A stretch of 64,000 nt of DNA. Source: a virus. The position numbers and the translations under genes are program-made. The DNA is taken from positions 17,399 through 81,398 of IMG/VR virus record IMGVR_UViG_3300020370_000003. One strand, written 5' to 3'. Below the pieces are notes generated by a model. It worked only from the letters and a program-made list of their open reading frames with translations, had not been told where the DNA came from and searched no databases. Below, one piece after another: positions 11,001-19,800 of the stretch; position 1 is the first letter of the stretch; the number at the start of each line of letters is the position of its first letter.

Positions 11001-14000
11001 ACTCTTTGTCCATCAAAGAATACAAAGAATGATGTTCTAGGCTTCATACGAACAACATTAACATCTACGTTTCTAGAACGAATCCAAGGAATTGCTGTAG
11101 ATGAAAGAACTGAATCACCAGCACTAACTCTATCAATCCTTGGAACAACTCTTGTTCTAATACCAGATCTAGTTTGATTAGTTACAGATTCAACTCTTGT
11201 TGTTTCCATAACTGCACGACCCCAACCACCTGGAAGACGGTTAGGTTGTCCTGAATTCCAACGTCCTGTACTTGTTGTCTGCTCTCCAGTCCAAGTAGTC
11301 TGCCAACTACCCCATTGTGTTGGTGCAAAACCATTTTGATCAACATTAAAGCTAGCAGCAGTTGACTCAAAATCACCTTCTAAGTTCTGTACATTCTGTG
11401 GTACTCTATTTGTTTCAACCCAGTCATCAGATGCTGGAGTTAAATCAATACGTCCAATATAAGCAAAAACGTTAAATGGGTTTACATTTTCAACTCTTGA
11501 AGCATATGGTTGTATAATTAATGGTTCCTCTTCATATGGTAATGTTATAATAGGACCAGTCTTCTGATAGTTCTGAGATAATGAATCATTAACAACTAGA
11601 GAAACATTTGTTGTATAGTGAGAAGGACGGCAAAGACCATATGAGAAATCTAATGCTGCAGCCCAATCTTGTGACTTAGTAAGAGACTTAGAATGATCTG
11701 TAAAGTCATCTACAATGAATCCATTCTTTAAACGATTCTTACCAGAAGCATCAGTTATCTCAACGTTGAATGTATCAGTCTCTAACATATTAAGAGAAGT
11801 ATAATACTCAACACTACCAAGGCGTTTTTCAATAGCCCCGATATCTCTCATAGTAAATCTCTTATTATCAGACTTGATAATAGTTACATCATCAGCAGGT
11901 TCAAATCCATAAGGCTTGTGTCTTAAGACTGCTAACTGCATACCATCTTGTAAACCTTCTGGTTCAAGTGGAATCTCTGCAGACTTACCTTTAATTATTT
12001 GGAATTCACCATTAGGTAGTATATAAATTTTATCAATTCTTCTTAGATACCAATCAATATCACACTTAAAGTTACTATTGATTTTAGGTACATCAAATAA
12101 CGTAGCAGATGGTGTTCCTGAAGTTGGGAATACTCTTGACTTAAAGTCAAATGTAGAACAATTTACAAATGCTGGAGAAGAAACTGATCCTGTTCCTGTA
12201 TAAAGATTCTTACAACCTGGACGGAAGTCTAAGTAATCTGCTAAGAACTTCTCTCCATATATTGTTACATCCTTATAATCAGTATTCAAGTAAGACTGTC
12301 CACCGAAGTAATCTCCAGTAGCAGAATGACTATAATAATCTAATACGATTTTTAATTTTCTAATAGGAGTTGCAAAACCTTTTCTTCTTACTAACTTAGA
12401 AGGTCCATAGAAGAAATCAGTTTGACCATTCTCCAAAACATATCTGTCAGTAATTACCTTTGAACCTTCGATAATAGATCCAACAGCATCATTAATAATA
12501 CCACTAATAGCAAGGTTATTACTATCAGTACCCTCAACTGTCTCACCAGATACAAAATTACCATCAAGATATATGATAGTTAATTTTAAAGTACTTGTAT
12601 TAAAGTCAACAACCATCGCTCTTGCTTTGGATGTCTTACCTGTAACTACAGTACCAGTAGCAAAGAAAGTTGGTTCAACTAATGTAATAGATGGTACTAT
12701 AGGATCGTTTTCGTCTAAAGATTCGTATATTGCATGAATCTTATATCCATCCATCAATCCAAGAGAAAGTTCTCTATCCTCAATTCTTGTACCATAAAGG
12801 TTTGAATATGTTAATCCATAATTTAACTTATCTTTATTAGAGATAGTCTTATTAACTTTCATAACAAACATCTGTTGTGCTGCTTTTGTCTTTCTAGCAG
12901 TCACGTTCTTAGAAACAGTTGCTGTTACTTTAATAGATGTAATGTTTGTTAGGTTATCAATCTGGATAGTTGTTTTATCAGCAGAAGTAAATGTTGTATA
13001 TCCTAAAGCACCAGAGTTTGCAGTATCAATTGGAAGTTGATCACCAATAGGATAAGTACCATTAGTACCACCCATTACAGTTAATGTGTAGTTCTCATTA
13101 GTAATTGCTTCAAACTGTTCATTCTCTGGAAGAGTGATTGATACAGAATCTGATGCAACAGTCTGAGCATCAAATGTTCTACGACAAACCATTGATTCAT
13201 CAGAGATACTTTTGATGTATGGCTTAGGCATTTGACTCAATAGAGATGAATCTAAAGTATCAACTAACTTAGACCTATAACGAATTAGAGTTGTATATGT
13301 TCCTGCACTAGGATAGTTAGAACCTGGAGGAGTTACATTAACTGTCTGTGCTGAATAATCAAAAATAGTTAAAGTATTACCACTACCTAAAGCTGCTGGT
13401 GTTATAAAATCAACAGTAACATATGTTGTTGCAGAGAAGTATATTCTATCTCCTGGTCTTAGGTCAGCAGCAAAGTTTGATTGTAAACCTGTAATCTTTT
13501 CAGAACCACCAGTAGCATCATAAGTAAATGTTGCACCCTGAACAATCTTAGCATCATCTAATCTAAGATCTGATGTAAATTCTATTGCTTGAGTACTCTC
13601 ATCTCTTGCTACAAGTTGTCTTGCATCCGAATATTGATATACATGTGTATTACTAATTACATCTAATACTTCACCATCAAGAAGTAATGATTCACCTTTT
13701 TGGAAAGTACCTTCTACTTGATATAACTGGAAATGGCTACTAGTGGTAGCAGATATAATATATCCTTTAGCACCTGATGTCATACCAGTAAGTACTGAAC
13801 CCTGAGAAACGGATTTAGATGAAGCTATTTGAACTACAGTAATCATCTGTATATCAAATAGATTTAATTTATATCTATCATCCGCATCACCAAACGTACT
13901 ATTAGGATCTTGAACAAATTCACATGAAGAAACTCTAGCATATCCAATTATATTACCTTGAGCATCACCAGGAGTTGCTGTAAATTCATCATGCAATTCT

Positions 14001-15259
14001 ACAGTCTGATATGCATTACTAATAGTAGAACCAGAAACATTAGGGAATCCATAGAGATTACTAATATGTGAATAGTTACCTAACGTAAATCCTATATTAG
14101 TATTCTGTTGTGAATTAGTATCTCTAGGCTTCTCCAAATCAATATAAGTTGGAGCCATAGTTTTGATTCTATAACCCCTAACATATGCAGTTCCTGGACC
14201 TATCTCAATAGAATAAAGATTTTCTGCAGCAGTAAATCCACTACTGGTTGTTTCTCCAGCAGTATATACACCGTTATTAAACCCATCATTTAGGTTATCT
14301 CTCATAGAGATCTGGAAGTCTTGTACAACATAGTCTCCAGACTCTTCATATGTTCTTAATGCTAATGATTTTTCTAACTCACCAAAAGCAGTACGGTCAA
14401 CAAGTTTCTCAATCTTATCACCGTTAATACGAAGTAATTCGATGAAGTCTTTATCAGCATCATCTGTAAGTAATTTCTTAATTAAGTTGGTTGTTATTCT
14501 GAACCTATGAGCACCAGGAGCAGCATAATTAGATGTGCCTGCAGCGTTATCATTGAGTGATAAGTCATCTTCTGGGGTGACAATTGACTCAAGGATTTCG
14601 AGTCCAATTCTATATTTTGGAGAGGTTCCATATTGATCAAGAAGGATATACTGATAGGGTACGTCAACAAAGAATCCTCTGATGAAATAAACACCAGGTT
14701 GCACATAAGCAACAGAACCCTTTAAAATTGAAGCAGTAGGTAGAAGTTGTGCGAATGGTGAACCAACCTCAATCAAAGTACTACCAAAGGTAATGTCAGA
14801 TTCAGTGACTAATTGTTCGTTATTTGAGAAAGTAGTTTGGTTATTTGCTGTACCACCAGACTCAATATACTTCACATATATTGTGATATAACCTTTCTCA
14901 GATTCTGTTGCAGATATACTATAAAGTACTTGTGCTTTAACACCAGAGGCTAGACCTGTAATTATCTTACCGTCAAGTTGACTACGATACGCTTCTACGT
15001 CAGCACCCAAGAAACTCTCTTGAAGTAATATACAGTCAACTGATTTATCATAACCAATCTGGCCAGGTATGACCATCGCACCATCTTTAAAATTGTACGA
15101 CCCCATATTCTCAATCTGATTCTGCATAAGAGATTGAGAAGTCGTAAGTTCTCTTGCCTGTATAGGGAAGCCAGGACGGAACAGCACTCGATAAAAGTTT
15201 TTACTCTTATCAAAGTCGTCGTAATACGGTGTTACGTTTAAGTTAGTATTTTGTGCCAT
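8081..15259 (-). CDS. DUF4815-type tail/baseplate structural protein (2392 aa)
   Basis: The N-terminus (YYDDFDKSKNFYRVLFRPGF, then IQARELTTSQSLMQNQIENM) is the signature I associate with the DUF4815 family, large virion proteins of T4-like cyanophages encoded near gp8. The first ~900 residues are the DUF4815-like part (VDVPYQYILLDQYGTSPKYR; GPGTAYVRGYRIKT). Several GETVTG-type modules follow (VLTGMTSGAKGYIISA, VVTGKTSKARAMVVDF, ETVTGLTSGCKLQV). Near residue 2040 there is a module of the form SISAADTSIQVNDGT...GYIKIDDEIISYS...ERGVDGT. The C-terminal 350 residues form a compact domain ending IMDLRAIALAI. The ORF follows gp8 with a four-base gap and so shares its late promoter. It occupies the T4 gp9/gp10 position and probably forms a baseplate appendage. 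The function is inferred. Confidence 0.75.
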   Translation of the reverse strand: MAQNTNLNVTPYYDDFDKSKNFYRVLFRPGFPIQARELTTSQSLMQNQIENMGSYNFKDGAMVIPGQIGYDKSVDCILLQESFLGADVEAYRSQLDGKIITGLASGVKAQVLYSISATESEKGYITIYVKYIESGGTANNQTTFSNNEQLVTESDITFGSTLIEVGSPFAQLLPTASILKGSVAYVQPGVYFIRGFFVDVPYQYILLDQYGTSPKYRIGLEILESIVTPEDDLSLNDNAAGTSNYAAPGAHRFRITTNLIKKLLTDDADKDFIELLRINGDKIEKLVDRTAFGELEKSLALRTYEESGDYVVQDFQISMRDNLNDGFNNGVYTAGETTSSGFTAAENLYSIEIGPGTAYVRGYRIKTMAPTYIDLEKPRDTNSQQNTNIGFTLGNYSHISNLYGFPNVSGSTISNAYQTVELHDEFTATPGDAQGNIIGYARVSSCEFVQDPNSTFGDADDRYKLNLFDIQMITVVQIASSKSVSQGSVLTGMTSGAKGYIISATTSSHFQLYQVEGTFQKGESLLLDGEVLDVISNTHVYQYSDARQLVARDESTQAIEFTSDLRLDDAKIVQGATFTYDATGGSEKITGLQSNFAADLRPGDRIYFSATTYVTVDFITPAALGSGNTLTIFDYSAQTVNVTPPGSNYPSAGTYTTLIRYRSKLVDTLDSSLLSQMPKPYIKSISDESMVCRRTFDAQTVASDSVSITLPENEQFEAITNENYTLTVMGGTNGTYPIGDQLPIDTANSGALGYTTFTSADKTTIQIDNLTNITSIKVTATVSKNVTARKTKAAQQMFVMKVNKTISNKDKLNYGLTYSNLYGTRIEDRELSLGLMDGYKIHAIYESLDENDPIVPSITLVEPTFFATGTVVTGKTSKARAMVVDFNTSTLKLTIIYLDGNFVSGETVEGTDSNNLAISGIINDAVGSIIEGSKVITDRYVLENGQTDFFYGPSKLVRRKGFATPIRKLKIVLDYYSHSATGDYFGGQSYLNTDYKDVTIYGEKFLADYLDFRPGCKNLYTGTGSVSSPAFVNCSTFDFKSRVFPTSGTPSATLFDVPKINSNFKCDIDWYLRRIDKIYILPNGEFQIIKGKSAEIPLEPEGLQDGMQLAVLRHKPYGFEPADDVTIIKSDNKRFTMRDIGAIEKRLGSVEYYTSLNMLETDTFNVEITDASGKNRLKNGFIVDDFTDHSKSLTKSQDWAAALDFSYGLCRPSHYTTNVSLVVNDSLSQNYQKTGPIITLPYEEEPLIIQPYASRVENVNPFNVFAYIGRIDLTPASDDWVETNRVPQNVQNLEGDFESTAASFNVDQNGFAPTQWGSWQTTWTGEQTTSTGRWNSGQPNRLPGGWGRAVMETTRVESVTNQTRSGIRTRVVPRIDRVSAGDSVLSSTAIPWIRSRNVDVNVVRMKPRTSFFVFFDGQRVDAYLTPKIIEVIKDSTTDSRTNSTPFVEGETVTGLTSGCKLQVAAPNDYFTYNPYDDTELPSSYASTTNFININTESLAAQAVGEYFGNVQVGEVLQGASGARAVVKDRRCISDRRGQYRASFYIPDAGIDTNPRWATGTRLLRFTTNENDSRLPGTVDSAAQVEYRSTGSLNTVQEVILSIRNAEVTQDTQTQSQSITTTIREETRQVGWWDPLAQSFLVDEEGGTFITSVDIYFATKDVNIPISMQVRTMENGYPTTTILPFSDTTLTPEQVQISETGAVATRFTFRAPVYIPQSQEHCFVLFSDSNTYKVWISRMGELDITGDRTISEQPYAGVLFKSQNATTWTADQYEDMKFIVNRAVFNTSVASRVTLNNAPLDRGNRGKIILQPDAIQTFQPELQLVMNSTTLPFSAGARVYQKTTLAEGTIKAVASSAGGVLLTINDISGTWSAGSNTGGVISNRLVSSKTLADMTVTGASGDFSVGETITGNSATSPTAEVVTWTPGTNTLTLKYVSTDFTASTETITGGESSVTATVNAISYSGDVIETGAVSDAYPSTSPTYTSAQRKVKVFHSNHGMHDNDNNVTLVDIASEVSTTYLTSSISAADTSIQVNDGTAFHTIINGGTVGTANVGYIKIDDEIISYSAISGDGKTITAYERGVDGTTAVTHTDDSRVHCYNLDGIPLPELNKTHAAILAPSLDSYELTTNSIARLGIKSGGNHIEASQNIQYEVLTPQIQKLILPKTSVDGTVNTISGTSIGDGQALSQNSFSNTGEFFDVVLNDYNEFLSPQLICSQINESAELSGSKSFRLDLTLKSEKENVSPIIDTDRMSIILTSNRINSPTNINSALLPVGDEHEAVYITKIATLTNPSGAIKLMFSATRPPDTHIKPLYRVLPAGSTDNIETLGWEFFPTGGDSVIPATTDEEVYRDYGYEISGLDFTQYQIKILFVSQNQASVPKIMDLRAIALAI

Positions 15260-15263
15260 TCGT

Positions 15264-16796
15264 TTAGAACTCGATTACGATTTTAATGTCTTCTACTTGG
15301 TCGTTTGCACGACTAATTGCTCTCCTATTATCTATGTAAACAACCTGACCGCTATTTGACTTAATCTCTGGTTTTGCATATCCAGAATTAAATCTCATAC
15401 CCAAATCATATTCAGTATTATTAATAGTTCTAGAAGAAGAGTTTGGAACAGCAGGGAAGTTTACATCTGGTTGCCCAGCTGCACCTGAAGTTGCACCACT
15501 TATAACGTTAGATCCATCAAACTCATTCTGTGTACCAGTAACTTCTGGGAAGATACCATCAATTTCATTTTGATAATACTTCAAGACTTTTGTTGTAGCA
15601 TTCCAGGATATAACCCTTCCACGTGCAGTAACGTTTGTACCACCAACAACTCTAGTTTGAGTGATAATTTCGTCAGGGACATAGTTACCTTGGAATGTTG
15701 GATTGAATATAACTGCTTTAGTAGCAGAAACTGTAAGATCTGATATCAACTCAGTTGTACCAAACTTAAGAGGATTGGATATTAATCCAATACGACGGTA
15801 GTCATTATCAACTGGGAAGTCACCAGCACCCTCATCATATGAGAGTTTAGCGTTAATCATAACTCGGAATGCACCAAGTTCGATAACAGTGTCGCTACCA
15901 TGACCACCTGGAGGTGGGATGATTACATCGACTTGACCACCTTGACCAGTACCAATACCAGTAATATTGTCAACAGAAATTTTACCAAAGGTATATCCAG
16001 TACCACCACTAGTAACAGTAGCAGAAATAATTTTACCTCCATCGACAACAATAGAGACCCTACCGCCAGTACCATCACCGTTAATAGAAACATTATCGTA
16101 AGTACCGTTATTGTAACCTGTACCTGCAGCATTAATAACTACAGTATCAACTTCACCCTCAACAGCATTTGTCTTCACTGCATCATTAGTGAATACAGGC
16201 ATATAATCGTTCGAGAAGAACTTAAGAACAGATGCAACAGGAATAGTGTACATATACTTCCATCTATAACCATCACCAGTAGTAACAATAGAGGTAGAAG
16301 TACCAGTAGGTTCAACCGTAGAAGGTTTTCCGTTAGGATCGCTAGGAGAAGTACCGTTATAGATGCACTTATAAACTTGATACTGAGAATTTACAACGTA
16401 AAAGTCAGAATCATATAGTTTAGTAGCACCAGAAGCAGCAGTTTTACTTGGAGAATAGTCATGTCTATACATGTCATAGGTGAAACCTAATCCACCAGTA
16501 GTTTGTTCTGGGGAAACCCAGTCAATTCTACGAGAGACTTGAACAGTATCAGAAGCGAGGACTCTCTTCAACGATATCATGTCATCGTAAGAACCCGAAA
16601 ATTCGGAAAATGAATCAACTGCCTGTGGAGGCGAGTTTTCATTATCCCACGATTGTGGTCTACCTATAAAAAGGTATACACGATCTCGTGTAGCACCTGC
16701 ATCCGTATCGGATTGCGTTGGGTCTGGACCTTCGAGAGCCTTAATAAATTTTAATGCTGAAAAAATCCTAAATTGATCAGTTAATAGAGCTGCCAT
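15264..16796 (-). CDS. gp8: Baseplate wedge subunit gp8
   Basis: This 510-aa protein resembles cyanophage gp8, a component of the baseplate wedge that in T4 bridges gp7 and gp10. Recognisable segments are the start (MAALLTDQFRIFSALKFIKA), RVYLFIGRPQSWDNENSPP, RIDWVSPEQTTGG with FTYDMYRHDY, and GYRWKYMYTIPVASVLKFFS. The end NRRAISRANDQVEDIKIVIE is also family-like. T4 gp8 is about 334 aa, so this version is longer. The extra length includes a Gly-rich insertion near residues 215-290 (INAAGTGYNNGTYDNVSING; VTSGGTGYTFGKISVDNITG) that matches the SGSGY repeats in neighbouring giant proteins, and a GRVISWNATTKVLKYYQ module. A late promoter core lies 27 bases upstream of the ATG. Confidence 0.82.
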   Translation of the reverse strand: MAALLTDQFRIFSALKFIKALEGPDPTQSDTDAGATRDRVYLFIGRPQSWDNENSPPQAVDSFSEFSGSYDDMISLKRVLASDTVQVSRRIDWVSPEQTTGGLGFTYDMYRHDYSPSKTAASGATKLYDSDFYVVNSQYQVYKCIYNGTSPSDPNGKPSTVEPTGTSTSIVTTGDGYRWKYMYTIPVASVLKFFSNDYMPVFTNDAVKTNAVEGEVDTVVINAAGTGYNNGTYDNVSINGDGTGGRVSIVVDGGKIISATVTSGGTGYTFGKISVDNITGIGTGQGGQVDVIIPPPGGHGSDTVIELGAFRVMINAKLSYDEGAGDFPVDNDYRRIGLISNPLKFGTTELISDLTVSATKAVIFNPTFQGNYVPDEIITQTRVVGGTNVTARGRVISWNATTKVLKYYQNEIDGIFPEVTGTQNEFDGSNVISGATSGAAGQPDVNFPAVPNSSSRTINNTEYDLGMRFNSGYAKPEIKSNSGQVVYIDNRRAISRANDQVEDIKIVIEF

Positions 16797-16822
16797 TTCC
16801 TAGTGACTATTGTCCTCTTGTT

Positions 16823-16829
16823 TATTTAT
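16823..16829 (-). promoter_or_regulatory. T4-like late promoter upstream of gp8
   Basis: The minus strand reads TAGACATAAATAAACAAG. The ATAAATA core sits in the 35-base gap between the stop of the 1384-aa gene (16832) and the gp8 ATG (16796), 26 bases from the start codon. The flanking GAC is identical to that of the late promoter at 7580. Confidence 0.75.
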
Positions 16830-16831
16830 GT

Positions 16832-19800
16832 CTATTTGGAACGAACTATAGTTGAATACTCAATTCGTTGAATTCTATATCTCGCTCCACTATTACCAAC
16901 TGCATCTTCACCACCTAATATTGCTTGAGCAGCCGCTCCAGTTCCAGTGGTATCACCAGCAGCAGGAGTGAATGTTACTGTAGGATGAAGAGCATAAAAC
17001 CCATCAACACTTTGTACTATTCCAAATCCACCACTAGTAAGAGTAATATCTTTTACTTGGTCACCAGCAGTTGTCATATTAATAGTACCTGTTGCTGTTA
17101 TATCTCCAATATCTTCAACAACTAATGTTGGTGGTGCAGTATAGTTAGTTCCTGGATTCTGCAATACAAAATCTACTACAGTTGTATTGTATGAAAATTC
17201 ATATAAGTAACCATTCACACCCTTATTAACATCACCAGTATTATATGGAGTTATATCTTTAAGTTGTAAAATACTATTTACAGGATCCCAAGAAACTACT
17301 GTTCCTCTTACACCTGAAACAGAACCAGTTACAATTTCATTAACACCAAATGACAAATTATTTGAAACACTAGGATCTAAGAACAAATTGACAAGTGCCT
17401 CATGTTCTACACCATCAGTCAATGTTCCAGCAGCACTAATGGTTGCGTATTTAAACGGAATAGCAGCATCTTTAATCTGGTCACCAACTTGGAATAGAGT
17501 TGTGTTTTGTCCACCAAGAGTTTCTTCAATACCATATAATGAGAAATACATACCACCATCAAGACTAATTTGATTTTCAAAAGTTGTGCCAGTATTAACA
17601 AGATCTATAATTCCATCTCCAGCACCATCCAATTCATCATCATCTTCAAACTTCTTATCTATCATAAGACCAATAGGAACTGTTAATGTAACAATACCTG
17701 GTCCTCCAAGGTCATCTAACAGAACATGAGGGTTAAATCCACCAGGAGCACTATTAGCAACACCAGCATCAAACTGAACAATAGCATCTTCAGTTGATGG
17801 TCTACCACCATCAATAAATGCTAATTCATCTACTTCAAATGTAACTAGAAGTTCTCTCGTAAATTTATTAAAGTCATAAACTTTAGCAACCTTATTACTA
17901 GCATTCTCAACTTTTCTAATAACTCTGTCACCTACATTAAATTCATATGCTGATGAACCATCAGGATTATTCTGTCCAATATCAAGAATAACTCTTTGGT
18001 CATAGTTAAAGTTTACACCTCTGGTTAGTCCTGAGAATTTACCAGGAGCTTTATTTGTATATGCTATTGTTTCCTTATTAAGGATAACAGTACCAGAACC
18101 AGGATATGCGTCTGTAGAATCAACATATATTGTTGTATCTGATGGATCAACATCTTTAACAAGACCTGTAAGATAATTAGCACCTGAGTTGTATGCCTGT
18201 CTTGCTCTAGTCTTACGTTTAAGGTTAACAAGTTTAGTGAATATAACTGATGGTGGATTAATATATCCATTACCAGGGTCTGTAACTACTATTTCACTAA
18301 TAGAACCTTGAGCAATTCTTGCTTCTGCTTTTGCTCCTATACCTCCACCACCAGTAATTAAAATATAAGGAGGTTCTTCATAGTATTCACCAGCATCAAC
18401 TATAGAAATATTTTTAATTTGTCCTAATGTGTCAACAGCTGCAGCACCTTCAGCACCTTGTCCACCACCACCTTCAAATATAAGAGTTGGTGGAGATGAA
18501 TACTCTCTACCACCATTCATTAAAGAAAGACCAGTAACTGTTTGTACTATAGGACTACCAGTACCACCACTACCTTCTCCACCTAAAATTCTTGCTGTAG
18601 CAGGACCAAAATAATTATCTCCCATTTTGGTCATCTTAATATAATCAATCTGGCCAGGATTTGCAGCACTTAAAACAATTTCACCTTCTGCCCCACCTGG
18701 AAAAATGTCTGCTGCCTGTGGAAGAGTGTCTCCTTCAAATATTGCTTTCCCATAAAATCTAGAACCAATAACATATGGGTATACAGGATTACCTGAACTA
18801 TCCTCTGTCATAAAGTAAGCATATGTTCCATTTGGATACTCTGGAGTTACAGCAAACCTACCATTATACTCATCAAGAGTACCTTGATTATCCCAAATAT
18901 TATCTTCAACTAGATCACCCATCACATAACCATCTTGAACAGTTCTTACCCCTATTCCAGCAGATGTATAAGCAAAGAAATATAATGCTAATGGTGCATC
19001 TACAGGAACTAGAAATCTTATCTCTCTAGAAGAAGCCGCATTAAATCCAGAATTATATGCAGCATACGTTACTTCAGATCCTTCTAACCAATAACTAATA
19101 CCAACTCCATTATACAAATATGATGAATCTTGAGGAGTAGATGATACATGCCATCCATCTTCTGTTGTAGATAGTAACATCTGATTGTTATACAACGATG
19201 CATCATTCTGTTGGAAGATATATGTATTACCTCTTAAAAGATTTAAGAATGAAACCTGACTGCCATCAAAATTGTAAGTACCATTAGCAAGAGTTACTGC
19301 ATAAGTTACCGTTGTTGGTGTAGTAATTTGTGGTCTTGCACCTGCTATTTCAGCACCTGTTTTTAATCTATAACCACTAGTTTCTCTTGCAGCTGAACCA
19401 CTACTATTATATCCATAAGGACCATAAATTGGATAACCATCATAAGACATACCTAAGATCTTAGAGTGTCCATCAGCATGTCTACTGTAATCTGGTGAAG
19501 CACCACCAGAATAATAATCAGTAATATAATAATCATTAGTTGGTGTATGTGCTTCAACTGTAGGGTCTAAGATCATATAACCTTCATGACCTTCATGACC
19601 AGACATATATCTGTGATTCTTACAATAGTAGTAAATACGATTAGTCTCATCCTCATTCATTATAAACAGAGGTTGTAACTCATTCTCATAATCTGTAGAT
19701 GGTGCTGCACTTGCACCTGTACTATTATAATAAAGTGACCCACCATTCAATAAACCATCCTGTGTAGTACTGAACTGCATAGGATGACCATCTGTATGAT

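Noticed and set aside
15900-16418. 172-aa plus-strand ORF in the gp8 region
   Set aside because: It is opposite the Gly-rich insertion of gp8, consists mainly of Ser/Asn/Thr/Ile repeats, and no start signal is visible.
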